Source: Novosphingobium sp. EMRT-2
GTDB taxonomy: Bacteria > Pseudomonadota > Alphaproteobacteria > Sphingomonadales > Sphingomonadaceae
Assembly (NCBI RefSeq): GCF_005145025.1
Contig: NZ_CP039699.1
Location: forward strand, 146,226-210,225
Reading direction: 5' to 3'
Length of the DNA: 64,000 nucleotides
Under the pieces are notes generated by a model, which saw only the letters and a program-made list of their open reading frames with translations, was not told where the DNA came from and did not search any database. A program made the position numbers and the translations under genes. Each line of letters starts with the position of its first letter. Position 1 is the first letter of the stretch. Below, piece by piece: positions 29,892 through 38,952 of the stretch.

Positions 29892-29988
29892 ACATTTCTC
29901 CAATTCTCATGCCCAAATGGGCTCTCTTCAGAATTGGACCAGTTTTTCCAAGGTAGACCACTATCCCTCCGTCAGACCGATGCCAGCC

Positions 29989-30114
29989 TCACAGGAGGTT
30001 TCGGGCAACAGCGGCAAGACTGAGTGCAAGCGCGACAAGGCTGGGAATGATGACCGCCGCCCCGCAGATGAAGGCAAGGACGCCCACCCAATTCCAACTC
30101 GGTGCCTGCATCAT
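29989..30114 (-). CDS. 41-residue membrane protein at the end of the cbb3 cluster
   Basis: The minus strand encodes a tiny protein beginning MMQAPSWNWVGVLAFICGAA, with one or two hydrophobic stretches and the C-terminus VARNLL. AAAGGA lies seven bases before the ATG. It follows ccoS by 39 bases in the same direction and ends 46 bases before the IS3 remnant. I do not recognise the family. Its position suggests a small subunit or assembly factor of the oxidase. Confidence 0.6.
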   Translation of the reverse strand: MMQAPSWNWVGVLAFICGAAVIIPSLVALALSLAAVARNLL

Positions 30115-30153
30115 CACTTCGTCCTTTGCCCAATGGTGTCCACACCACCATCC

Positions 30154-30363
30154 TTATCGCAAACGATTTGCCTCGCCCTCGGTTTCGGGGCGCCAATCAT
30201 CAGGTTCGACAAGAGGCTGGTCTGACTTGGCGTCGGTCACGACTCGCTCGGCCGCTCCATCCAGATCATCATACTGCCCGGTGCGCATCGACCAAAGAAA
30301 GGCGCCCAGCCCAGCAAGGCCCATCAGCAGCGCGACCGGCACCAGCCACAGGATCCCGCTCAT
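30154..30363 (-). CDS. ccoS: cbb3 oxidase maturation protein CcoS
   Basis: This 69-residue protein has one N-terminal membrane helix (ILWLVPVALLMGLAGLGAFL) followed by WSMRTGQYDDLDGAAERV, the CcoS signature. CcoS is needed to place heme and copper in the cbb3 catalytic subunit. The start overlaps the ccoI stop by four bases. Confidence 0.92.
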   Translation of the reverse strand: MSGILWLVPVALLMGLAGLGAFLWSMRTGQYDDLDGAAERVVTDAKSDQPLVEPDDWRPETEGEANRLR

Positions 30364-32621
30364 CGGGTAGCGGCCAGGGGAACGAGGGTCGGTGCCGGCG
30401 CTCGCCTGCTAAGCCGTGATCCGCGTGCTGCGGGAATTCGCAGAGAGTTCGCAACGACCGAAATCGACGAAAGCGACATGGCGACGGCAGCAAGCAGTGG
30501 GGTGACATAGCCCGCCATGGCCACAGGAATCACCAAAAGGTTATAACCGACGGAAAGCGCCAGGTTCTGGCGGACACGTTGCCGGGCCGCGCGCGCGATC
30601 TGCACAGCGCGCGGAACCGCATCGAGATCCTGGCCGAGATAAACAATATCCGCGGCCGCCCGACCGATGTCGGCGGCATTGGAAGGAGCCATCGAAACGT
30701 GCGCCGCCGCCAGTGCCGGTCCATCGTTCAGCCCATCACCCACCATCAAGGTCAGGCGCTGACTGTCCGCCAGCGCCTGAAGCCGCTCCACCTTATGCTG
30801 CGGCAGCAATCCGGCACGCCAGTGGGCGATACCGATCGCGTTCGCGAACCCCGACACAGAAGCAATGTGATCGCCCGAAAGCAGTTCGATAGGCAGCCCA
30901 AGCGCGTCAAGCTTGGCCACCGCTTCCCGCGCACTCGTCTTTTCAACGTCCAAGAAGGCAAAATGGCCGGCAAGCTCACCATCGACCGAGAACACGGTCT
31001 GGAAACCGCCACTCTCGCCCGTGCCTGGATTCAAAGCCCAATCGGCACGCCCCAGGCGAAACAGATGGCCGTTCCGCTGGCCCTCCAAACCCCGGCCCGG
31101 CAGCTCGGAAAAACTGTCCAGATCGAGGCCGGACAAGGCGCCGCCGTTGGCGGCAATCGCGCGTGCGACGGGATGGTTGGAACGCGACGCCAGCGCCATC
31201 ACGATTGCGCGATAGGGTTCATCGATGGCGATCTTGCTCACTCGCAAATCGCCATGAGTGAGCGTGCCGGTCTTGTCGAAAATCACGGTATCGACCTGTG
31301 CAAGCCGCTCGAGCGCGCTTCCATCCTTGAGCGCGATGCCGTGCTCGAACAAGCGCTTCGCCGCGGCGACCTGAACCATGGGTATGGCGAGACCAAGCGC
31401 GCAGGGACAGGTCACAATGAGCACCGAAATGGCAATGGTCAGCGCCCGATGCCAATCGCCTGTGTCAAGGAACCACCCGGCAAACACGGCCAAGGCCAGC
31501 GAATGGATGATCGGCGAGTAATAGGCCGCAACACGGTCGGCGAGACGGCGATAGCGTGCTCTGCCCTGCTCGGCCGCTTCCATCATTCGCACCATTTCGG
31601 ATAGAAAGGACCGCGCGCGGCTGTTGGTCACACGCACCTTGAGCGAACCATTGAGATTCAGCATGCCCGAAACGAGCGTGCTTCCCGGTCGTACCGGCAC
31701 CGGCATCGCCTCGCCCGTGACCGCGGCAGTGTCGAGATCGCCCTCGCCCGCAAGGACAAGACCATCCAGCGGAACACGCTCGCCTGGCGCGACGAGGATG
31801 ACATCACCCACCGAGACATCCTCGAGCGGTCTAAAAGCGCGCGATCCATCCGTGCCGATTACATTCGCGCCCGCAGGCGTCATTCGCGTCAGCCCGAGCA
31901 CGGCCGAACGGGCCTTGTCACGCATGGCATGGTCGAGCGTTCGTCCGACAAGCAGGAAAAAGATCAGCGTCACGACCGCGTCGAAATAGGCATGGCGTCC
32001 GAAATGCAGCGTGTCGTAGATGCTGAGACCCAGTGTCAGGACGATGCCGATCGAGATGGGCACATCCATATTGGTGCGTCCCGCGCGCAATGCCGACCAT
32101 GCCGACAAGAAGAAGATGCGCCCCGAAAAGAATACCGCGGGAAGCGCGAGCAGCGCCGAGATGAGATGGAACAGCTGCCGCGTAGCGGGGTCGGCGCCTG
32201 ACCAGACCGACACCGAAAGCAGCATGATGTTCATCGCCGCGAAGCCGGCGACCGCTGTCGCGACGATCAGCCGGCGCTTTTCGGGATCGGCGCGTTCGTC
32301 CGGTTGGCTGAGAAGATTTGCCTCGAAGCCCGCCTCGTTCAGCGTTGCCAGCAAAGGCGGTGCACTCGCGGTTTGCGCTTGCCGCCATGTGACGGTCACA
32401 CGCCGCGTCGATAGATTGACCCGAGCCGCTACGACGCCCTCGAGGTTACCAAGGATGCGCTCGATCTTCGCCATGCATCCGCCGCAATGCGCGGTCGGGA
32501 CCGACAGTTGCGTCCTCATCGTTCCGTCATCCAGCGATTGGCTGGCGAAGATGAGTTCATCGACCGATTGCCCGGTCAATGATGTCGGCGCCTGGACGGC
32601 AGGCATGGCATGGCTGGCCAT
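30360..32621 (-). CDS. ccoI: cbb3 oxidase copper-delivery P-type ATPase CcoI
   Basis: This 753-residue CopA2-type ATPase exports copper slowly for insertion into cytochrome oxidase. It has an N-terminal metal domain with HCGGCMAKIE, eight membrane helices, the transport motif [18 protein letters not shown] and GDGLNDGPALAAAHVSMA. The Met at 32621 (MASHAMPAVQ) is chosen. The frame extends much further upstream, but into the neighbouring gene. It sits between the DUF2189 gene and ccoS, the usual order of ccoGHIS clusters, although ccoG is missing. Confidence 0.93.
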   Translation of the reverse strand: MASHAMPAVQAPTSLTGQSVDELIFASQSLDDGTMRTQLSVPTAHCGGCMAKIERILGNLEGVVAARVNLSTRRVTVTWRQAQTASAPPLLATLNEAGFEANLLSQPDERADPEKRRLIVATAVAGFAAMNIMLLSVSVWSGADPATRQLFHLISALLALPAVFFSGRIFFLSAWSALRAGRTNMDVPISIGIVLTLGLSIYDTLHFGRHAYFDAVVTLIFFLLVGRTLDHAMRDKARSAVLGLTRMTPAGANVIGTDGSRAFRPLEDVSVGDVILVAPGERVPLDGLVLAGEGDLDTAAVTGEAMPVPVRPGSTLVSGMLNLNGSLKVRVTNSRARSFLSEMVRMMEAAEQGRARYRRLADRVAAYYSPIIHSLALAVFAGWFLDTGDWHRALTIAISVLIVTCPCALGLAIPMVQVAAAKRLFEHGIALKDGSALERLAQVDTVIFDKTGTLTHGDLRVSKIAIDEPYRAIVMALASRSNHPVARAIAANGGALSGLDLDSFSELPGRGLEGQRNGHLFRLGRADWALNPGTGESGGFQTVFSVDGELAGHFAFLDVEKTSAREAVAKLDALGLPIELLSGDHIASVSGFANAIGIAHWRAGLLPQHKVERLQALADSQRLTLMVGDGLNDGPALAAAHVSMAPSNAADIGRAAADIVYLGQDLDAVPRAVQIARAARQRVRQNLALSVGYNLLVIPVAMAGYVTPLLAAVAMSLSSISVVANSLRIPAARGSRLSRRAPAPTLVPLAATR

Positions 32622-32623
32622 GT

Positions 32624-33442
32624 CTAGGCCTGCGTGTCTGAGACCGCGCGATAGGCATGCCATGTGGCATGTCCAAGCCACGGGAAGATGACGATGAGGC
32701 CGATCAAGCCCGTAGCCGCGCAGAGTATGAAAAGCGCAAGGACGATGGCGCCCCAGACGATCATCGGCGCAAGGTTGTTCCAGACGAGCGCCGTGCTTGT
32801 TCCCATCGCCGTGAGCGCATCGACCTTGCGATCGAGGAGCATCGGAATGGCAAAAACACTGATCGCAAAAGCGAATGAGGCGAACAGGCCGCCCACCGCC
32901 GTGCCGACGCCGAGAATAATCCATCCCACCGGCTCGGTCAGCAGGAAGGCGGTTATGTGAGGCAGGCCGGGAAAGGGGCGCACGCCGAAGAACAACGCAT
33001 AGATGAGCACCGCGGATCGCATCCACAGTAGCATCAGCAGGCTGAGCAGGACCCCGGTGAAAAGCACCTGCGGGCCCGCCGCCGGTTTCACCAGGAGCAT
33101 TTCGCGCAGCGACGTATCGCGTCCCGCTTCTCGGTTGCGGCTTTTCTCATAGAGTCCGATGGCCAGCAGCGGGGCAATGATCATGAAGCCGGCGAGCGCG
33201 GGAAAAAGAATATAGTCGCGGCCATACAGCGCGAGCATCGCGACAGCAGCGAGAGACAGAAGGAAAATGCCCAGACCGTAGGCCAGGCTCGGCATCGGCC
33301 GATGGAAAAGATCCTGCCATCCGGCCTTGAGCCATTGGAAGCCGATGGAAGCGGGAAGATGGCGCTGAAACCGCGCGCTCTTCGTCTCCTCGATGCCCGA
33401 GGTCTGGCTCAGCAAGCCATAAGAGGGGCTTTTATCGCTCAT
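32624..33442 (-). CDS. DUF2189 multi-pass membrane protein
   Basis: This 272-residue membrane protein has about six hydrophobic segments and a motif GFQWLKAGWQDLFHRPMPSL near the N-terminus, which is characteristic of DUF2189. The function is unknown; such genes often accompany cbb3 oxidases in sphingomonads. It lies two bases upstream of ccoI and 13 bases downstream of the preceding small gene, so it is clearly within the oxidase operon and takes the place where ccoG or ccoH would be expected. Confidence 0.8.
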   Translation of the reverse strand: MSDKSPSYGLLSQTSGIEETKSARFQRHLPASIGFQWLKAGWQDLFHRPMPSLAYGLGIFLLSLAAVAMLALYGRDYILFPALAGFMIIAPLLAIGLYEKSRNREAGRDTSLREMLLVKPAAGPQVLFTGVLLSLLMLLWMRSAVLIYALFFGVRPFPGLPHITAFLLTEPVGWIILGVGTAVGGLFASFAFAISVFAIPMLLDRKVDALTAMGTSTALVWNNLAPMIVWGAIVLALFILCAATGLIGLIVIFPWLGHATWHAYRAVSDTQA

Positions 33443-33455
33443 GTCCCGCTACCTT

Positions 33456-33644
33456 TCAGCATGCCGATTTCGCCGCGCGATACTGCCCGCTCCCGTTCGC
33501 GCGTTCCTTCAAATGTCCCACGCATTCGGGCTGCGAGCGAAAGGCGACGTAGAAAAAATGCGCGTTCGCAAGAACGAACAGCAAAAGGCCTGCTGCCACC
33601 AGCGTCCAGACCAGCCACCGGGATCGGGATCGCATGGCCGTCAT
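33456..33644 (-). CDS. 62-residue membrane protein in the cbb3 operon
   Basis: This short protein (MTAMRSRSRWLVWTLVAAGL) has a single membrane helix followed by FYVAFRSQPECVGHLKERA. The ATG overlaps the ccoP stop (ATGA), so it is translationally coupled to the oxidase. It is too small for FixH/CcoH, whose place it holds, but may do a similar job. I do not know the family. Confidence 0.7.
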   Translation of the reverse strand: MTAMRSRSRWLVWTLVAAGLLLFVLANAHFFYVAFRSQPECVGHLKERANGSGQYRAAKSAC

Positions 33645-34519
33645 CGCTGAGGCGCGCTCAGCGAATGAACATAGAGCGCCAATATCTTGATATCCGAGTC
33701 CGTAAGCCGCTCGTCCCATGTCGGCATATGCCCCTGGCGTCCGCCATGGACGGTCTCCACGATCTGATCGATGTCTCCTCCATAGATCCAACGCGCGTCC
33801 GTCAGATTGGGAGCGCCGACATCGCGCTTCCCGCGCGCATCCTCGCCATGGCAAATCGCGCAATTGGCCATGAAGACCTCGCGCCCCGATACAATCGACG
33901 TCCGATTGGCATTCGTCACGAACTTGGGATGCGACAAGGCGTAGACATAGTTGGCCGCCAGACTGACCTGATCGGCATCGAGTATCCCGTCGCGTCCGAA
34001 CGAGGGCATCTGCGAGACGCGCCCCTGCGGATGCTCCACATTGACCCCAACGCGCATGGTCTGCGCGATCGTCTCAAGGTCGCCGCCCCAGATCCAGTCG
34101 TCATCGGTCAGATCGGGATAACCATAACCCCCCTTGGCATTAATGCCGTGGCAGGCGGCGCAGTTGTCGCCGAACAACCGGTGGCCGGTGCTACGCACGA
34201 TGGTCATGAGCCGGGGGTCGGCCGCGATCTGCTCGAGGTTCTCGCTTTCGATCCGCTTTATCCAGTCGGCCCGTCCCGCCTGCGAATCGACCAGGTGCTT
34301 TTCGACCGAGGTGCGCTGGTCGATGTTGAGAATTCCCTTGGTGTAGGTGTCGCCCAAGGGCCAAGTCGGCATGAGAATCCACCAGGCGAAAGCGAAGAGA
34401 TGGGTGACGATCAGAAAAATCAGCACACCCTTGGGGACCGGCGTATCGAGCTCCTTGATGCCATTCCAGACATGGCCGGTCGTTTCATGACCGCTGACGG
34501 GATCGCGCTCTACGTCCAT
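33641..34519 (-). CDS. ccoP: cbb3 oxidase diheme cytochrome c subunit CcoP
   Basis: This 292-residue subunit has an N-terminal membrane anchor (LIFLIVTHLFAFAWWILM) and two cytochrome c domains with CAACH and CAICH, each followed by a methionine ligand region. It passes electrons from the soluble pool towards CcoO and CcoN. The start overlaps the end of ccoQ by ten bases. Confidence 0.95.
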   Translation of the reverse strand: MDVERDPVSGHETTGHVWNGIKELDTPVPKGVLIFLIVTHLFAFAWWILMPTWPLGDTYTKGILNIDQRTSVEKHLVDSQAGRADWIKRIESENLEQIAADPRLMTIVRSTGHRLFGDNCAACHGINAKGGYGYPDLTDDDWIWGGDLETIAQTMRVGVNVEHPQGRVSQMPSFGRDGILDADQVSLAANYVYALSHPKFVTNANRTSIVSGREVFMANCAICHGEDARGKRDVGAPNLTDARWIYGGDIDQIVETVHGGRQGHMPTWDERLTDSDIKILALYVHSLSAPQR

Positions 34520-34680
34520 GGCTTGTCGTCCTGATCGAGAACGCTTTGTTTGGCTCGGTTGAACTTGCCACGATTGGACGGCCGGAACGTATAAATGAGG
34601 ACACCGATCATCAGACCGATGAGGTAGAACAGCCCCCAGCTTTTCGAGAATGCAACAAGAGCCTCGTGGCTTATGTCCAT
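34510..34680 (-). CDS. ccoQ: cbb3 oxidase small subunit CcoQ
   Basis: This 56-residue protein, MDISHEALVAFSKSWGLFYL, has one membrane helix and the basic FRPSNRGKFNRAK stretch, the typical CcoQ pattern. It starts 15 bases after the ccoO stop. Its presence makes the oxidase operon complete as N-O-Q-P. Confidence 0.9.
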   Translation of the reverse strand: MDISHEALVAFSKSWGLFYLIGLMIGVLIYTFRPSNRGKFNRAKQSVLDQDDKPWT

Positions 34681-34695
34681 GCCTGCCTCCTCATG

Positions 34696-35448
34696 TCATT
34701 TCACCGGCTCTGGCGGCTTCTGCGGCGCGGCCGTATTCTTGTACGGCACGTCGGTCAGCCGGCCGAGAACCTGAAGATAGGCGACGAGCGCGTCCATCTC
34801 GGTGACCTCGGTCGCCACATCGTCGAACACGCGAACCTGCGTTTCTTCGCCATACCGCTCGGTGATACCGGACGAGGTCGAGCTTTCCGGTGTCGCCTGG
34901 TCGAAGGCATCGACGCTCGCATTCTCGATCATGGCATCGGTGTAGGGCACCCCCGCGGCCCGCAGCGCCTTGAGGTGCAAGGGCAGATCAGCGAGGCGCA
35001 AGGGCGTCCGCGCCAGCCAGGGATAGGCCGGCATATTGGAATCGGGCACCACATCGCGCGGATTGGTCAGATGGGCGACGTGCCAGAAATCGGAATATTT
35101 GCCGCCAACGCGGGCGAGGTCGGGTCCGGTGCGCTTCGAACCCCAGAGCATCGGATGGTCATATTTGGATTCGACCGCGAGCGAATAGGGACCATAGCGC
35201 TCAACTTCGTCCTGCAGCGTCCGGATCATCTGGCTGTGACAGGCATAGCATCCTTCGCGCACATAGATGTTTCGCCCCGCCAGTTCGAGCGGCGTGTAGA
35301 GCCGCATGTCTGGCGCCTCCTCGACCGTCTCGTCGATCGTGAAAAGCGGAGCGATCTCGACGAGGCCGCCGACACTGGCAGCCGCGATGATGGCGAGCAC
35401 GAAGCCGATCGCCGAACGTTCGAGCTTGCGATGAAACAGTTCCGCCAC
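34696..35448 (-). CDS. ccoO: cbb3 oxidase monoheme cytochrome c subunit CcoO
   Basis: This 250-residue subunit has one N-terminal membrane helix and a CYACH heme motif at about residue 68 (REGCYACHSQMIRTL). LTNPRDVVPDSNMPAYPWL contains the methionine heme ligand. It starts three bases after ccoN ends. Confidence 0.95.
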   Translation of the reverse strand: MAELFHRKLERSAIGFVLAIIAAASVGGLVEIAPLFTIDETVEEAPDMRLYTPLELAGRNIYVREGCYACHSQMIRTLQDEVERYGPYSLAVESKYDHPMLWGSKRTGPDLARVGGKYSDFWHVAHLTNPRDVVPDSNMPAYPWLARTPLRLADLPLHLKALRAAGVPYTDAMIENASVDAFDQATPESSTSSGITERYGEETQVRVFDDVATEVTEMDALVAYLQVLGRLTDVPYKNTAAPQKPPEPVK

Positions 35449-35451
35449 GGC

Positions 35452-37095
35452 TCAGGCCCTCCCCGCCGCCGTCGCGGCCTGTAGCGGGACGTCGCCTTCG
35501 AACGGCGCCTGGGCCGAGGCGGCGCGAATGGTCCTCCACATATTGTAGGCGCCGATCACAGCACCGATCAGGAACAGAAGGCCGCCGAGCGTACGCGCGA
35601 TGTAATAGGGATACATGGCTCTGAGCGAATCCAGGAAGGAGTAGGCTAGCGTGCCTTCCTCCGTATAGGTCCGCCACATCAGGCCCTGGATGATGCCCGA
35701 GTTCCACATGGCAAAAATGTAGACAAGAGTGCCGGCAAGCGAGAGCCAGAAGTGCCACTCGACCAAGGCGGGCGAATACATCGCCTCGCGCTTCCACAAG
35801 GACGGCACCAGCGTGTAGAGCGAGCCGAAGGTGATGAGCGCCACCCAGCCGAGCGCGCCGGCGTGAACATGGCCAACCGTCCAGTCGGTGTAATGCGAAA
35901 GCGAATTGACGGGCCGGATGGCGAGGAACGAACCTTCAAAGGTCGAGATGCCATAAAACACCGCCGCGACCATCATGAAGCGGAGCGTCGCATCATCGCG
36001 CACGCGGTGCCAGGCGCCGTTCAATGTTAGCAAGGCGTTGCCAGCCGAAGCCCATGACGGCACGAGGAGCATCACCGAGAAGGTCATGCCCAGCGTCTGA
36101 ACCCAGTGCGGTAGGGCGGTATAATGAAGGTGGTGGGAACCCGCCCACATGTAGAAGAAGGTAATGCCCCAAAAGCTCAGGATCGAGAGACGGTAGGAGA
36201 AGATCGGCCGCTGGGCCCGGATGGGCAGGTAGTAATAGAGCATGCCCAGGAAGCCCGCCGTCAGGAAGAAGGCGACGGCGTTATGACCATACCACCACTG
36301 CACCATAGCATCCTGGACGCCCGACCAGATGGTGTAGCTCTTCGCATGGCCCAGCGAGACCGGAATCGCGAGATTGTTGATGATATGGAGTATCGCGACG
36401 ACGAGAATGAAGGCCATGAAGTACCAGTTGGCCACATAAATGTGTGGTTCCTTGCGGCGTGCGAGCGTCCGGATGTAGAGGATGAAGTAGGTCACCCAGA
36501 CGATCACCAGCCAGATGTCGGCATACCATTCGGCCTCGGCATATTCCTTCGATTGGGTAACCCCGAGCAGATAACCGCTGGCCGCGAGGATGCAGAACAG
36601 GTTGTAGCCCACCAGCACGAACCAGGCCGAAAGCTGATCGGGAAGACGCGCCCGCGAGGTCCGCTGCACGACATGCAGCGAGGTGGCGATGAGCGCGTTG
36701 CCGCCAAAGCCGAAGATCACGCCGCTGGTGTGCACCGGTCGCAAGCGGCCGAAGCTCGCCCAGGCACTGTCAAACGTCAGGTCAGGGAATGCCAGCAGCG
36801 CGGCGACCCAGACCCCCACGAACATCGCCACCACCGCCCAAGCCATGCTGGCGATGATGCCGGCCTTGATGGGCTCGTCATAGTAGCTTTGCAAACGGGA
36901 TTTTGGCGGTTCCGGTCCCCAGATGCCGCGGATTACGATGATGGCGCAAATGGCGGCAATGGCCAGGATCAGCCAGCCGTGGATTTCCATTGTGTCCTGA
37001 TTGCCTGCCGCTGCGAGAACGAGGCCGCACAGACCGACGGCAACGGAAATGGCGAGCGCGATCTGGCGTTCGGTCTCGGTCAAGGTCAGTATCAT
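35452..37095 (-). CDS. ccoN: cbb3 oxidase catalytic subunit CcoN
   Basis: This 547-residue heme-copper oxidase subunit I has at least twelve membrane helices. Conserved histidines are in RPVHTSGVIFGFGGNALIAT, WWYGHNAVAF, SHHLHYTALPHW and DWTVGHVHAGALGW, giving the heme b, heme b3 and CuB ligands. It is a high-affinity terminal oxidase for low oxygen. The Met at 37095 is chosen with an upstream GGGGGG stretch as ribosome site; a start at 37125 is possible. It is the first gene of the operon. Confidence 0.95.
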   Translation of the reverse strand: MILTLTETERQIALAISVAVGLCGLVLAAAGNQDTMEIHGWLILAIAAICAIIVIRGIWGPEPPKSRLQSYYDEPIKAGIIASMAWAVVAMFVGVWVAALLAFPDLTFDSAWASFGRLRPVHTSGVIFGFGGNALIATSLHVVQRTSRARLPDQLSAWFVLVGYNLFCILAASGYLLGVTQSKEYAEAEWYADIWLVIVWVTYFILYIRTLARRKEPHIYVANWYFMAFILVVAILHIINNLAIPVSLGHAKSYTIWSGVQDAMVQWWYGHNAVAFFLTAGFLGMLYYYLPIRAQRPIFSYRLSILSFWGITFFYMWAGSHHLHYTALPHWVQTLGMTFSVMLLVPSWASAGNALLTLNGAWHRVRDDATLRFMMVAAVFYGISTFEGSFLAIRPVNSLSHYTDWTVGHVHAGALGWVALITFGSLYTLVPSLWKREAMYSPALVEWHFWLSLAGTLVYIFAMWNSGIIQGLMWRTYTEEGTLAYSFLDSLRAMYPYYIARTLGGLLFLIGAVIGAYNMWRTIRAASAQAPFEGDVPLQAATAAGRA

Positions 37096-37440
37096 GGCCG
37101 ATCTATTTCCCCCCTCATCGGTCATCGCCACGGGCTGACAGCGCAGCAGCAGGTTCGCTCCCGATGGGAACACAGCTCGCGCCGAACCAGCAACACGCGG
37201 GTCGGACGGAAGTTCCCAACTATTGCCCTGCCGTCTCCCGCGGTAAACACCAAAAAATCAGTGGTCAGCGTCGCTCGCCACGCATCGCGGCCGAATTTGA
37301 ACCTGTGTTTGGCGACGGCGCAATGGACTTTTGCCGATCAAGCTCTTGGACCGTTAAGCCTGTGTCCAAGACTGGCTCGACCTCCGTCTCCGATCGGTCA
37401 GGACTGAGCGGCAGCCGCTCTTCAGCATACTGCGGTCGAA
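37096..37440. other. ccoN upstream region, no gene recognised
   Basis: This 345-base gap must contain the ccoN promoter. No perfect FNR/FixK box (TTGAT-N4-ATCAA) was found; only a partial TTGCCGATCAA near 37331 resembles one. Some hydrophilic shadows of open frames occur on both strands but look non-coding. Confidence 0.5.
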
Positions 37441-38229
37441 TCAGCGTATCGCCGCCAGGTATCGTCCGTCGTCGGCACGGAAGAGCACTGACCCATTGCT
37501 GTTGACGGACCATGAGGTCACATCCTGCAGAATGGCCAGGAACCTGGTTTCCTGGTTCCCGAGCGCCGGCACGCAAGCCCGGCGCGTCACGGCGAGCGGT
37601 CCGATCCGAAGCGACTGTTCCTCGATCGAATAGTCGCCGGTGAACCTGTTGCAGCCGGCCGATCCGCTCACTCGGCCGTCTTGCGAAAACTGCACCGTCA
37701 CATTGGATTTGTCGATCAGACCGGTCTGATTGATGTCCTCCACCTTGAATTGCGGGCCGATCAAGCCTGAAGCCGCCGGGCGGTCACCAACGCGAACCAT
37801 ATTGAGCGTCCCCAGATCCTGCTCGAACCGCGTGGGATCGACCGAATGAACCGTATCCGTGGTCCATATCGGGTTGCCCTCGGGATCGGTAATCGTCGCA
37901 CGGACTGCGTAACGCATGTTGGTCTTCAAGTCCTGTTCCTTCACCCTAATCGAAAATGGCAAAGGAACCTGCTGCCCTGCTGTCTCGCGCGTTTCCTTGG
38001 CAATGATCACCGATCTCGCATCGGCGCGCGAAACGTCCAGCAGTCTCACGTTGAATTTCGCGCGGGCGGGCAGAGCGATGCGCTGTCGATAGGATGCGTT
38101 GCCGGTTACGACCTTGTCTCTCAGCTCCGCAATGGGGGCTTGGGGATCGACGTATCGCGCGCCTGTCGCGCAGCCGCCGAGCGCGAGCATGGTCATCGCC
38201 AGTACGGCTGTGAATGGCTTGTTGAACAT
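37441..38229 (-). CDS. META-domain lipoprotein
   Basis: This 262-residue protein has a lipobox (MLALGGC, cysteine at residue 20). A YbaY/DUF4377-like strand-rich region follows (residues about 50-140), then a META/HslJ domain (about 160-262, with GSAGCNRFTGDYSIEEQ). It is probably attached to the outer membrane. HslJ-type proteins are linked to stress or acid tolerance, but the role here is unknown. It lies between the oxidase operon and a membrane gene, on the same strand as both. Confidence 0.78.
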   Translation of the reverse strand: MFNKPFTAVLAMTMLALGGCATGARYVDPQAPIAELRDKVVTGNASYRQRIALPARAKFNVRLLDVSRADARSVIIAKETRETAGQQVPLPFSIRVKEQDLKTNMRYAVRATITDPEGNPIWTTDTVHSVDPTRFEQDLGTLNMVRVGDRPAASGLIGPQFKVEDINQTGLIDKSNVTVQFSQDGRVSGSAGCNRFTGDYSIEEQSLRIGPLAVTRRACVPALGNQETRFLAILQDVTSWSVNSNGSVLFRADDGRYLAAIR

Positions 38230-38478
38230 GGCGTTTCACTTTGCTGTGCGATTGGAGCGGAAGAGAGCAGGTCAGGCGGAACCCATGGCATCGGCAATAA
38301 TGGGAGGGCTTCGAGCGGCAGTCCTGTGGGAATCGACTTCGCATAGGATGGTTCCGAACCACGAACGTCCGATGGCGGGCGGAAGATTGGGCTGGATTGG
38401 CGCGGGCGGCCCCGGCGGATATCTGATCACCTCTTGGGAGACAGCCACTGAATTTTGGAACCACACGAAAAGCGCAGT

Positions 38479-38940
38479 CTAGAACCCGTGGCTTCCCGCC
38501 ACTGCGCCGAGAACCGTGACAGCCGCGATACCCAGCAATATTCGGTGAAGTGTCTCCATTCGGGCAAAATCTGCGGCGGGCTTGACCGATGTCATCATTC
38601 GGCGGTGGAGAAACAGCGGCTCGATCACGAAAAGCATCGCGGCGAACACGGCCCACAGCCCTACCATCGCATGCATCCACCAGAAGCGAAGATCGAAAAA
38701 GCGGTCCCACATCTGCGCGCGATAGATCATCCAGAAGCCGCTCAGTCCTGCCAATAGCACCCAGATGCGCGCCTGCGCCGCAAAGCGCCCCTCCAGTCGA
38801 TGAAAGGCCGCCAGCCGCTCCGCCGGCGGATTGGCGGCGCGCACGGACGGCATCACCACAAGCGTCACGAACGCCACGCCGCCGATCCAGACAAGGACCG
38901 CCAGGACATGAACGGCCCGGGCCAGGATGATGTCGTCCAT
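38479..38940 (-). CDS. CopD-like four-helix membrane protein
   Basis: This 153-residue protein has four predicted membrane helices. Histidines sit at helix ends (LARAVHVLAVLVWIGGVAFV and FWWMHAMVGLW), the pattern of CopD-like or heme-binding membrane proteins. It starts 12 bases after the hmp stop, so it probably belongs to that transcript. The function is unknown; an electron-carrying cytochrome b-like role is possible. Confidence 0.7.
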   Translation of the reverse strand: MDDIILARAVHVLAVLVWIGGVAFVTLVVMPSVRAANPPAERLAAFHRLEGRFAAQARIWVLLAGLSGFWMIYRAQMWDRFFDLRFWWMHAMVGLWAVFAAMLFVIEPLFLHRRMMTSVKPAADFARMETLHRILLGIAAVTVLGAVAGSHGF

Positions 38941-38952
38941 GCCTCCGCTCCC

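Larger units (their letters stand above)
25905..29943 (-). mobile_element. IS3-family element remnant, interrupted by an IS21-like element
   Basis: The minus strand encodes an IS3-type orfA and an orfB split by the nested element at 26483-29272. The outermost matches are ACTGGTCCGGTT on the left and, inverted, ACTGGTCCAATT on the right; these ends are approximate and no target duplication was found. orfB also has an in-frame TGA where TGG is expected, so the element cannot move by itself. Confidence 0.75.

Noticed and set aside
37325..37340. Possible FNR/FixK box upstream of ccoN
   Set aside because: Only TTGCCGATCAA is present. The second half-site and correct spacing of TTGAT-N4-ATCAA are missing.
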